Below are positions 23,973 to 32,892 of a stretch of 59,462 bases of DNA, one piece after another. A program made the translations under genes and the position numbers. Within the stretch, counting starts at the first letter, position 1; the number at the start of each line of letters is the position of its first letter. A model generated the notes under the pieces. The model saw nothing but the letters and a program-made list of their open reading frames with translations, searched no databases and was not told where the DNA came from. The stretch spans positions 1-59,462 of the forward strand of contig CAKSSN010000017.1 in assembly GCA_934489015.1 (NCBI GenBank), in the 5' to 3' direction. This DNA comes from an uncultured Clostridia bacterium. Lineage in GTDB: Bacteria > Bacillota > Clostridia > UBA1381.

Positions 23973-25880
23973 ATGAAACAAATTAACAGATTTTTTGGAC
24001 TTCATTTTGATTTTCATGCCGGAAATGATGTTGAGATAGGCTGCAGAACAAACGAGGAGGATATTGAAGCAGTTATAAATTCGGTTAAACCGGATTTTAT
24101 TCAATGCGATTCAAAGGGGCATCCGGGTAATTCAAGCTATCCGACGAAAATAGGAAAAGCTGCCGATATGCTCGTTAAGGATAATTTGAAAATATGGTGC
24201 AATGCCGCCAAAAAGTGTAACATACCGATTTATGTTCATCATTCGGGAATTTTTGATACAGAATATACGAAAAAAAATCCAAAAGAGGCTCAGGCAGGCG
24301 AAAACGGAGATTTGACGCCGTATGCAAGTCTTTTCGGCAATTACGCAAAAACGTATCTTATACCGCAGATTATCGAGCTTATAGATGAATATGACATTGA
24401 CGGCGTCTGGATGGATGGTGAGTGCTGGGCGCTTTACAGCGATTATTCCGAAAACGCGAAAAAATATATTCCCGAAAACATTTCACAGTCTGACAGAGAC
24501 AAGCTGATGAGGGAAGCCTTTACAAATTACCTTAAAGAATGTTCGCAGGCGTTTCATGCTCATAAGCCCGATTTTGTGTATATAAGCAACTGGGCATATT
24601 CTTCATATATGCCCGACAAGCCTGAGGAGAGAGTTCTTGATTCGCTTTCCGGAGATAATCCGCCGGCGGATGGAGTTTATGCTACACGCTATGAGGGAAG
24701 ATGTCTTGCTGCTCAGAACATGCCGTGGGATTTGATGTGCTGGAATTTTATTATAGAACTCGAAAATGATAATTTTTTTATTATGAAAACCAAAAAACAT
24801 CTTGAACAGGAGGCGGCTGCCGTTTTAATGCTTGGAGGCGGGTTTCAGGTCTATATTCCTCAAAATCCGGACGGAAGTATAAAAAGAATTGATTATACCT
24901 CCATAAAAAGTCTTTCGGAATTTGTAAAGAAAAGAAAAATGCTCTATCAGAAAAAGCTTCTGGCACAGACAGCAGTTTACTACAGTGCACATTCACGGTA
25001 TAAGAACAGTAAAATTTATAATGCAGCCGGCTCGACAGAAGCATTAATCGGAGTCATTAATGCCGTTTTAAATGCTCAGTATACGGTAAACGTTGTTCTT
25101 GAGCATCAGGCGGAAAGCTTTTCGGATTACGGAATTGTTATTATTCCCGAATGGACTGATATGTGCGGAAGCGAAAAAAAGAAGCTTTTGGATTATGTGC
25201 AAAACGGAGGAAAGCTTCTTATTATCGGAGCTGAAGTTTGCAGACAGCTTGCTGCCGATGCCGGCATTGAAGTGGGAGAGATGATATACGACAAAGATAA
25301 TTTTTCATTTGACGGTGAGAAAAAAACAAGAAAAAAATATACGTATCTTAAAGGCGAGGATGGCGGATTTGAGCAAATAACCGGCGACGTGCTTGATTTA
25401 AAATGCGGAGAAGACATGCTGTATTATAACAGTGATTTAAGAGATGAATATGTTCCGTCATACAGAATATGCGATTACGGAAAAGGTGCGGCAGCTTTTA
25501 TTCCGTTTGACTTCGGAAAAAGCTTTTTTGCCCTCAGATCGACCAAAAAGCGAGACTTTATAAAAAAAGTCATGAAAGAGCTTGAAGAGCCGTCTGTTGA
25601 AATAAATAAGAAGCACATTGACATATCTGTTCTTGAAAATGAAAACGGCATTATTGTAAATCTTCTTAATATGTATCAAAACAGAAGCGATATGTCGGTG
25701 GATATATATGATGAGATTGAACCGATTTATGATATTGAGATAAAAATAAACGGTCATTTTGATAATGTAAAAATGCCGCTCGGCGAAAAATTTGATTTTG
25801 AAATATCAGAAGATTTTGCAAAAATCAAGCTTCAAAAACTTAATATTCACAGCGTCATAGAGCTTGAAAATAGCATTTAA
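23973..25880 (+). CDS. Putative cytosolic glycoside hydrolase (GHL6-like TIM barrel)
   Basis: The 635-residue protein has no signal peptide. The N-terminal FFGLHFDFHAGNDVEIG and later DGVWMDGECWALYSDY (near 148-163) resemble hypothetical glycosyl hydrolase 6 and alpha-L-fucosidase-like barrels. The aspartate of WMDGE is a candidate nucleophile. A middle part (near 345-430) resembles the beta-galactosidase trimerisation/glutaminase-like domain (IVIIPEWTDM...LLDYVQNGGKLLIIG). The C-terminus is beta-rich. The true start is ATG 23973 with TTGGAGGG upstream; the ORF extends back to 23931. It probably acts on imported oligosaccharides. Confidence 0.65.
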   Translation: MKQINRFFGLHFDFHAGNDVEIGCRTNEEDIEAVINSVKPDFIQCDSKGHPGNSSYPTKIGKAADMLVKDNLKIWCNAAKKCNIPIYVHHSGIFDTEYTKKNPKEAQAGENGDLTPYASLFGNYAKTYLIPQIIELIDEYDIDGVWMDGECWALYSDYSENAKKYIPENISQSDRDKLMREAFTNYLKECSQAFHAHKPDFVYISNWAYSSYMPDKPEERVLDSLSGDNPPADGVYATRYEGRCLAAQNMPWDLMCWNFIIELENDNFFIMKTKKHLEQEAAAVLMLGGGFQVYIPQNPDGSIKRIDYTSIKSLSEFVKKRKMLYQKKLLAQTAVYYSAHSRYKNSKIYNAAGSTEALIGVINAVLNAQYTVNVVLEHQAESFSDYGIVIIPEWTDMCGSEKKKLLDYVQNGGKLLIIGAEVCRQLAADAGIEVGEMIYDKDNFSFDGEKKTRKKYTYLKGEDGGFEQITGDVLDLKCGEDMLYYNSDLRDEYVPSYRICDYGKGAAAFIPFDFGKSFFALRSTKKRDFIKKVMKELEEPSVEINKKHIDISVLENENGIIVNLLNMYQNRSDMSVDIYDEIEPIYDIEIKINGHFDNVKMPLGEKFDFEISEDFAKIKLQKLNIHSVIELENSI

Positions 25881-25908
25881 GCGGCATTATAACACGGTTT
25901 ATTTAAAT

Positions 25909-25964
25909 TATGTCGCATTTGTTAAAAAGGGTCGCTTGCCTGCGTGGGGAAAATGTGATATGGT
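25909..25964 (+). promoter_or_regulatory. Operator-promoter copy 2 (ABC transporter operon)
   Basis: TATGTCGC, an A/T stretch and GGGTCGC give GTCGC half-sites at 25912 and 25931 (period 19). They are followed at once by TTGCCT (25936-25941), 17 bases, TATGGT (25959-25964). The match to 21693-21748 runs through both half-sites and the TGTGATATG around the -10 box. Confidence 0.6.
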
Positions 25965-26002
25965 TTAATCAGACGATAATAACATAATCAAAGGAGGCTT
26001 TT

Positions 26003-27595
26003 ATGATGAGAAATTTTAAATCGGCAGCGGCAATTTTTCTAGCCGTTGTATGTGCGGCAGGGTGTCTGTCCGGCTGTGAAGGAAAAATAAACGATAATGA
26101 AAAAATGGAGATAACCTGGATGGGTCCTCCGTATTATCCAAACAGCACGGAGGGCAATTATTCGGAAAAGCTGCTTGAAGAAAAGTTTAATGTGGAAATC
26201 AAGCCGGTGTATTTCGACGAAGAGGCATATAAAACCAAAAAACCACTCATGATGTCAAGCGGAGAAATACCGGATATTGTTTATGAGATGGATCCGGCAG
26301 ACGTGCAGGGCGATGTAAGACAGGGCCTTCTTTGCGAGCTGCCCTTTGAGACTTTAAAGAAATATGCTCCGAAGCTTGTAGCCGAAATTACAGACAATGA
26401 GCCGGCGGTATGGCTTTATTCAAACTGCAACGAAAAAAATTACGGATTACCTAATCTTTTTTATTCCGGAGATTTACCGATTGTCGGAGTATGGAGAAAA
26501 GATTGGCTTGAGAATGTCGGTATAACAAAAACTCCGGAAACAATTGATGAAATGCATGAGGCATTTTTAAGATTTGTAAACGATGATCCGGACGGAAACG
26601 GAAAAAATGATACATACGGAATGAGCGGAGATATGTCTGCTCATTATACAACATTCAGCGAAATATTCGGTGCTTACGGTTCGCTTCCGTTTAACTGGAT
26701 AGAAAAAGACGGAAAGCCGGAATACGGCGGGTTGCAAAGTGAAACGGCAGATGCGTTGAAAACACTTGCACAATGGTATGGCGAGGGTCTTATAGATCCC
26801 GATTTCATAACCGACAGTGTGGTTAAAAATCTCGATCCTAAATTTAAAAACGGTCAGAACGGCTATTTCAACAATATGGGACAGTTTGCAGGGAGCTTTG
26901 ACAAAAGTAACAGCGACTCGTTTATCGGTATTATGAAACAGATTAATCCGAAGGCAGAAATAGTGCGTGCAACGCTGCCTAAGGGACCTGACGGGAAGTC
27001 CGGAACATTTGTCTGGAGTAAGGGAGGACATATAATCAGTTTAGGCAAGCAGGTTAAAAACGATGAAGCAAAAATGAAAAAAATTTTTGAAATGCTTGAA
27101 TATATGTTTACAAATCAGGACTTTTTGGCAAAGCTTCAGGCAGGAGAGGAAGGCGTTCATTATAACATTGAAGACGATAAGGGCGTAGTTTATATTCCGC
27201 CGTACAACGATTCAAAAGAGCGCGCAAAGGAATTGTCAAGCACGGGTATTGCCGGCTCGGCATTTTTCGGAATTGTTCCCGCCATTCCGGAAACATGCAA
27301 CAGGTTTTATTCGGAAAATACGAAAAAATCAAACGAGGAGCTTTCAAAGCTTAATGTTATGAAGGATGTATTTTTAAAGCCGGATGTTGTTCAGGGATCG
27401 GATAAATATTTTAAGGATATAAAGAACAAGCAGACCGTTTTGATGTCCGAGATAATAAGAGGCGAAAAAAGCGCCGATTCTTATGTTGATGAAATGGCAT
27501 CAATATGGAAAAACAATGGCGGCGAAGAGCTTGATAAGAGCGCGCTTGAGATGATTGAACGCAAGAATGAAATATTAAAGGAAATCGGGAATTGA
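26003..27595 (+). CDS. ABC-transporter sugar-binding lipoprotein (LplA type)
   Basis: The 530-residue protein is the solute-binding component of a carbohydrate importer of the LplA/YtcQ group, larger than usual maltose-type binding proteins. The lipoprotein signal is residues 1-24, with lipobox LSGC (Cys25); an alternative cysteine is at 21. The mature part has the family features GVWRKDWLENVGITKTPET (near 157) and NDPDGNGKNDTYG (near 193-205), a calcium-loop-like segment. It follows the shared operator-promoter and precedes two permease genes. No ATPase gene is present in the locus, as is common for this group, which uses a shared MsmX-like ATPase encoded elsewhere. Confidence 0.9.
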   Translation: MMRNFKSAAAIFLAVVCAAGCLSGCEGKINDNEKMEITWMGPPYYPNSTEGNYSEKLLEEKFNVEIKPVYFDEEAYKTKKPLMMSSGEIPDIVYEMDPADVQGDVRQGLLCELPFETLKKYAPKLVAEITDNEPAVWLYSNCNEKNYGLPNLFYSGDLPIVGVWRKDWLENVGITKTPETIDEMHEAFLRFVNDDPDGNGKNDTYGMSGDMSAHYTTFSEIFGAYGSLPFNWIEKDGKPEYGGLQSETADALKTLAQWYGEGLIDPDFITDSVVKNLDPKFKNGQNGYFNNMGQFAGSFDKSNSDSFIGIMKQINPKAEIVRATLPKGPDGKSGTFVWSKGGHIISLGKQVKNDEAKMKKIFEMLEYMFTNQDFLAKLQAGEEGVHYNIEDDKGVVYIPPYNDSKERAKELSSTGIAGSAFFGIVPAIPETCNRFYSENTKKSNEELSKLNVMKDVFLKPDVVQGSDKYFKDIKNKQTVLMSEIIRGEKSADSYVDEMASIWKNNGGEELDKSALEMIERKNEILKEIGN

Positions 27596-27601
27596 TGAAC
27601 T

Positions 27602-28546
27602 ATGAAATCAGAAACAGGAACAAATAAAGCGAAAAAAAACAATATATTATTTGGCGAATATAAAAAACATGCTGATTTAATGCTCATGTTTCTGCCGGGA
27701 TTGATATTGCTCATAATATTTAAGTATATACCGCTCGGAGGAGTAACACTTGCGTTTAAGGATTATGTTGTTTCGGACGGAATTCTCGGAAGCAGATGGG
27801 TTGGTATGGAGCATTTTTCAAGACTTTTTGCCGGTGAGGATTTTTTGCACGTGCTTAAAAACACTCTTGTAATAAGTCTGTTAAAGCTTATTCTCGGATT
27901 CCCTCTTCCGATAATATTGGCATTGCTTCTAAATGAGGTAAGATCGGTTAAATTTAAAAAAACGATTCAAACGATGTCATATTTACCGTATTTCTTTTCA
28001 TGGATTGTTCTTGCCGGAATAATATCAATGCTTTTCTCAACAAGAGGACCGGTAAACGCGCTGCTGATGAAATTCGGACTTTCAAAACCGCTTGAATTTT
28101 ATGCTGACGGCAAACTTTTTATTTCGCTCTTGATTATAAGCGCAATGTGGCAGGGTACGGGTTGGAGTGCAGTTATATTTTTGGCGAGCGTTTCGGGAAT
28201 AAGCGAGGATTTATATGAGGCGGCAAGAATTGACGGTGCAGGGAGATGGCGTCAGACGCTAAGTATAACGATCCCATGCCTTGTTCCGACGATTGTTACG
28301 GTATTTATTCTTAATTTAGGCTCTGTGATGAATGCGGGCTTTGATCAGATTTATAATATGTATAACCCTGTTGTGTATGATGTGTCCGACATAATAGACA
28401 CATATGTATTAAGGCGAATGCAGGGAATGGACTATAGCTTGTCGACAGCTGCCGGGCTTTTTAAATCGGTTGTGACATTTGTTTTGATGATTATCAGCAA
28501 TTGGGCAGTCGGAAAAATGAGTGACAATGAGCTTGGAATATGGTAA
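27602..28546 (+). CDS. ABC-transporter permease, LplB family
   Basis: The 314-residue membrane subunit has about six helices (first near residues 24-48, LMLMFLPGLILLIIFKYIP). The binding-protein-dependent permease EAA motif is EAARIDGAGRWRQTLSITIP (near 207-226). An LplB-type PVNALLMKFG segment lies near 150. It begins 6 bases after the binding-protein gene, and its ribosome site is weak, so coupled translation is likely. It forms a heterodimer with the next permease to import an oligosaccharide. Confidence 0.92.
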   Translation: MKSETGTNKAKKNNILFGEYKKHADLMLMFLPGLILLIIFKYIPLGGVTLAFKDYVVSDGILGSRWVGMEHFSRLFAGEDFLHVLKNTLVISLLKLILGFPLPIILALLLNEVRSVKFKKTIQTMSYLPYFFSWIVLAGIISMLFSTRGPVNALLMKFGLSKPLEFYADGKLFISLLIISAMWQGTGWSAVIFLASVSGISEDLYEAARIDGAGRWRQTLSITIPCLVPTIVTVFILNLGSVMNAGFDQIYNMYNPVVYDVSDIIDTYVLRRMQGMDYSLSTAAGLFKSVVTFVLMIISNWAVGKMSDNELGIW

Positions 28547-28558
28547 GGGGGAGTTTAC

Positions 28559-29434
28559 TTGAAAAGAACAAACGGCGAGAGAATATTTAATGTATTCAAC
28601 ATTATTATTCTTACGTTTACAGCATTAATATCCGTATATCCGCTTGTCTATACTCTTTCGCTTTCGCTTAGCTCGATGGCAGAGGCGTCAAAAATCGGAT
28701 TTCATATTTATCCAAAAGAGATTTCTCTTGCTGCATATAAAATGGTGCTTGCAAAGGAAGAGGTGTATACCGGATATTTCAATACGGTGTTCAGAACCGT
28801 TTTCGGTACTGTTTTGACGGTAACAATGACATCTATGATGGCATATCCGCTTTCAAAGCCGTATATGCCTAATTCAAGGCTTTATACGCTGCTTTTAATT
28901 TTTACAATGGTATTTGATGCCGGCATGGTTCCGGGATATTTGCTTATAAAAGCGCTTCATTTGCAAAATAACAGATTGGTTTACATTCTTCCCGGTCTTG
29001 TAGGAGCGTATAACATTATAGTTGTGAAAAGCTACTTTAAGTCGCTGCCGGCAAGCATAAGCGAGTCGGCGAGAATTGACGGAGCAAATGAATTCGGAAT
29101 TTTGTTCAGAATAATAATGCCGCTTTCAAAGCCCGTTCTTGCAACAGTTGCAATGTGGGTTGCGGTTGCGCACTGGAACACGTGGATTGATTCAATGCTT
29201 TATATGTCGGACAAGAATAAGCAGGTGCTTCAGATTTTTTTGCAGCGAATTGTAAAGGAAAATCAGTCTGATCTTGTTGAAAGCAGTTGGATGAATGCGA
29301 GCGTAACGGATTATACAGCGGAAACGGTTAAGTCTGCGACGATAATTGTATCTATTCTTCCGATTTTGCTTGTCTACCCGTTTATACAAAAATATTTTGT
29401 AAAGGGCATTATGCTCGGGTCAGTAAAAGGCTGA
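28559..29434 (+). CDS. ABC-transporter permease, YtcP family
   Basis: This second permease of the importer has 291 residues and about six helices. It carries the EAA motif SESARIDGANEFGILFRIIMP (near 161-181) and the family ending YPFIQKYFVKGIMLGSVKG. The start is TTG at 28559, with AAGGGGGAG upstream, 12 bases after lplB. The YtcP/LplC-like sequence fits with the LplA- and LplB-like partners, a trio that imports plant-wall or host-glycan oligosaccharides in Bacillus and gut Clostridia. Confidence 0.92.
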   Translation: MKRTNGERIFNVFNIIILTFTALISVYPLVYTLSLSLSSMAEASKIGFHIYPKEISLAAYKMVLAKEEVYTGYFNTVFRTVFGTVLTVTMTSMMAYPLSKPYMPNSRLYTLLLIFTMVFDAGMVPGYLLIKALHLQNNRLVYILPGLVGAYNIIVVKSYFKSLPASISESARIDGANEFGILFRIIMPLSKPVLATVAMWVAVAHWNTWIDSMLYMSDKNKQVLQIFLQRIVKENQSDLVESSWMNASVTDYTAETVKSATIIVSILPILLVYPFIQKYFVKGIMLGSVKG

Positions 29435-29482
29435 GGCATTATGGCACCGAAATAAAAATACTGAAAGGGTTGATTATAAGGA

Positions 29483-32400
29483 ATGAAAAGAATTTTATTA
29501 TTTTTGCTTTTGATTTTCTCTTTTGCATCCGCAGCATTTGCCGATGATGTAAAAATGGAGCTGATAGGGACAATCGGAAGCGAGTATACTATGTATTGTG
29601 TGATAGGTGACAATATGTATGCTGTAAGCAGTAATTCAAACAGCAGCATAAGCGTTTTGGATATAAGCGGCGGGTATAAAAAAATCAAGGAATTTTCAGC
29701 CGGTAACATTGTTTCATCGGTGGATTCAAGAGGGGATAAGCTTTTTGTCTGCACAACATCACGCATGAACGTATATGATGTTTCCGATGTCAATAACATC
29801 AGACAGCTTGCATTTTACACATATCCGTCATCCCAGAATTATGCGAGAATTGCAATTGAAGGGGACAGTGTTTATCTCAGTCTTTGCAAGACTTATGGAG
29901 GAGGAGGCTCTGTAGGGCTTGTTACGCTCAGCGTACCTGACAGCATATTTAAAGAGGACGCGGCTGAGGTGCTGCACGCTGAGTACTGCGGAGGAACGGG
30001 GCAGAAAGTTGATGCGCCCCAACGTATTTATGTGCATAATGGGTATTTATATGCCGTTTCGGAGTGCCTTCCCAGTGCTCAAAATCCGCATCCGGGTCAG
30101 TTTACGATTTATAACGTTAAGGATCTTTCTTCACCTGAGGTAATAGGAAAATATACCATGAGCTTTGAAAATAATAAAGGTGAAAAGAAATATCCTATTG
30201 TTTCCGCGATTTCCGCCCTTGATGATAAGGGGATAATTTATGTTGCCGTTATGGACGGGCAGTGTATAGGAAGCGGCTCCGAAAAAATAAACGGCGTTCA
30301 TGCGTTTGATGTAAATGCGGTTTTAAGTGGGCAGTCGGATACTCCCGAACACGAATATCTTGATTTAACCGCAAACATGGGTAGCAAACGTGTATCGGGA
30401 ATAGTGGCTGTAGGCAATTATCTGTATGTTGCATCGCAGGACTCTCAATCGGTTTGTCTTTGGAAGCGTCAAAATGATGAGTATTTAAACAAATCGTCTT
30501 ATATGCTTATTGACAGAATAGGAGGAACCTCGATATACGGAGCATATTTTAATGATGTATATGAGGACAGGATTTTTGCAGCCTCTCCCGGTCAAAACGG
30601 AATGGAAATAAAAATAAGTCCGTTTATTGAAATTCAAAGCGCCGGGCTCACGGGGGAAGCAACGGGCGAAGTATCATATAGTTTACACGCGGCAAACAAC
30701 GGCTTTACGGATAAAAAAGTTTCCCCGTTTGCTGCATTTTACAGAGGAAACAAGCTTGTAAATTTGGAAAAATCAGAATTTTCCGTTTTATCCGGATCTG
30801 ACGGTGCAGAGTTTAATCTTGATACAGTCGGGGAGAAGGCGGATAATGTCAGATGCGGCGTATTGATGCATGACAGATGCATCGACAATTCATATATGCA
30901 GCTGAACACTCCGGATATAGAGAACTTTTCATCAGAAGACGAATTAAAAGCGCAGCGCAATGAAAACGGAGATATTATAATAAGCGGAAAAAGCACTCTT
31001 GCAGAGAATGAAAAGCTTTTTATCTCCATAGTTAATTTAAGCGTTGATAATGATACGGACAGACTTTTAGGTTACAGATACCTCAGCGAATGTACGGTAA
31101 GAGAAAACGGAAGCTATTCAGCAGTATGCACACCGTCAGACGGCGGTATTTACAGGATAAGCGTTGCAGGCGGAGAGTTTTTCAAAACCTGTGAGATAAA
31201 GATACCAACTCCCGTTATATATCCAATAAATTCCGTTGATACGGCCGGCTCGCAAACGGATATTATAATAAACGGAACAAATCTTTCGGGAGTGCATGAA
31301 ATGAGCTTTGTTATTGATTACCCGTCAGATATACTTTCCGTTTCGAATGATATAGAATTTGGCAGCGGTTTTAGCGGAAGCTTTGATATGTCGGAGAAAG
31401 GGAAAATAAAATGCACCGTTGTAAACGGCGGCGGTGCGGACGACGGCATGATTATAGCTTTCGGCGCAGCTGTTTCGGAGGACGCGGAAAACGGAGAATA
31501 TCCGATTGCGATTACACAAATCAATGCATATGACAGCTATTCATCTCCGCTTGCGGCAGAGGGTAATGAAGCACTTATAAAAATTGCCGATGAGTCTGAA
31601 AAAGATAAGCTTTATAACGAAGCAGTGAGCGCGCTTGAAGCTGTTGAAGAAGCGTCGGCATATACGAATGAAAATTATTTTGTTAAATCTCCTGCCGTTT
31701 ATAAGGCAGAAGAAAAGCTTGACGCTGCTATTGAAGGCGGTATAAGAAAAAGCCGTTTTGACGCGGCAATTATAAAAAGATTTGAAGAGGCCCGGAAAAA
31801 ATGCAGCGCAATAAAATCTGAACTTGACAAAATAACGGCGCTTAAATCGGCAGAGGAAAATGAAGCGGCAGCAATTATCAGAAAGTATAACGATACATTT
31901 AATATTGATGAGTCGATAATTAAAACGTTTGAGAGCCTACTTGACAGATCTGAAGTTTTGGAAACTGTAAGAAAAATCACTTCAAATATTCCATCTGCAT
32001 ACAAAGAAGCATTTGAAGAAAGCGTTGCTTTGGAAACTGTGCGTCAAAAGGTTTGGAGTGAACTGAAGGAAGAAATAGTCAACATAAACTCTGTTTTGAA
32101 GCTTAACCTGAATGCAAAAAACATCGACGCCGGATTCAAGGCTATTGCAAGAGAAAGCTTTTCGGATGTGCAGGCTGTAAGGAGCGCATTTGACAAGGCT
32201 GCTGCCGGAGAAAAGAAAAGCGGAGGCTCAGGCTCTTCGGGGGGCGGAGGCTCGTCATCTTCCGGCAAAAAAACATATTATACGGTTGCAAATCCGATTG
32301 AACCGTCAGAGCAGATTAAAAATTCGCAGAGCACAAAGAAAGAAATATTTTCTGATATATCGGCGGTTGAATGGGCAAAAAGCGCAATTGAATATCTTTC

Positions 32401-32890
32401 GGAAAAAAAGATTATAAACGGCGTCGGAGATGGCCGATTTGATCCGGACAGAGAGGTCACACGTGAAGAATTTGTCAAGATGGCAGTGCTTGCGTTTGAA
32501 ATAGAGGACGGAGAATTTGAAGCGGATTTTATAGACGTGGACGACAAATCGTGGTACACTCCGTATATAAGTGCGGCGGTATGTTCAGGCTGCATAAACG
32601 GATACCCCGATGGTAGCTTTGGAACCGGACGCAGCATATCTCGCGAGGAAATGGCCGTGCTTATCAAAAGAGCTGCAGAGCATAAAGGGATTACTCTTGG
32701 AGCGGAGGGCAGCAAGGAATTTACGGATTTTGAGGATATTAGCTTATATGCGGCGGATATTTTGAAAAGTCTGTATAACGGAGGCGTTATAGACGGAAAC
32801 GAAAGCGGCGAATTTATGCCTAAAATGTCTGCTACAAGAGCGATGGCGGCAAAAATGATATACAATGCGATTTTGAAAGGAGAAAAATAA
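29483..32890 (+). CDS. SLH-anchored surface protein with beta-propeller and cohesin-like domain
   Basis: The 1135-residue exported protein has a signal peptide (1-20, ends AAFA). An LVIVD-type beta-propeller covers about 25-375, with the motifs AQNPHPGQF and SEKINGVHAFD. A beta-sandwich follows (about 385-480). A cohesin-like domain lies near 575-700 (NLSGVHEMSFVIDYPSDILSV). A helical segment with repeated pseudo-heptads spans 705-905, and a Gly/Ser linker about 911-927. Three SLH domains (about 953-1130) bind the protein to secondary wall polymer. It may display the propeller, and perhaps dock partners, at the surface. The next gene starts 2 bases after its stop. Confidence 0.75.
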   Translation: MKRILLFLLLIFSFASAAFADDVKMELIGTIGSEYTMYCVIGDNMYAVSSNSNSSISVLDISGGYKKIKEFSAGNIVSSVDSRGDKLFVCTTSRMNVYDVSDVNNIRQLAFYTYPSSQNYARIAIEGDSVYLSLCKTYGGGGSVGLVTLSVPDSIFKEDAAEVLHAEYCGGTGQKVDAPQRIYVHNGYLYAVSECLPSAQNPHPGQFTIYNVKDLSSPEVIGKYTMSFENNKGEKKYPIVSAISALDDKGIIYVAVMDGQCIGSGSEKINGVHAFDVNAVLSGQSDTPEHEYLDLTANMGSKRVSGIVAVGNYLYVASQDSQSVCLWKRQNDEYLNKSSYMLIDRIGGTSIYGAYFNDVYEDRIFAASPGQNGMEIKISPFIEIQSAGLTGEATGEVSYSLHAANNGFTDKKVSPFAAFYRGNKLVNLEKSEFSVLSGSDGAEFNLDTVGEKADNVRCGVLMHDRCIDNSYMQLNTPDIENFSSEDELKAQRNENGDIIISGKSTLAENEKLFISIVNLSVDNDTDRLLGYRYLSECTVRENGSYSAVCTPSDGGIYRISVAGGEFFKTCEIKIPTPVIYPINSVDTAGSQTDIIINGTNLSGVHEMSFVIDYPSDILSVSNDIEFGSGFSGSFDMSEKGKIKCTVVNGGGADDGMIIAFGAAVSEDAENGEYPIAITQINAYDSYSSPLAAEGNEALIKIADESEKDKLYNEAVSALEAVEEASAYTNENYFVKSPAVYKAEEKLDAAIEGGIRKSRFDAAIIKRFEEARKKCSAIKSELDKITALKSAEENEAAAIIRKYNDTFNIDESIIKTFESLLDRSEVLETVRKITSNIPSAYKEAFEESVALETVRQKVWSELKEEIVNINSVLKLNLNAKNIDAGFKAIARESFSDVQAVRSAFDKAAAGEKKSGGSGSSGGGGSSSSGKKTYYTVANPIEPSEQIKNSQSTKKEIFSDISAVEWAKSAIEYLSEKKIINGVGDGRFDPDREVTREEFVKMAVLAFEIEDGEFEADFIDVDDKSWYTPYISAAVCSGCINGYPDGSFGTGRSISREEMAVLIKRAAEHKGITLGAEGSKEFTDFEDISLYAADILKSLYNGGVIDGNESGEFMPKMSATRAMAAKMIYNAILKGEK

Positions 32891-32892
32891 GA

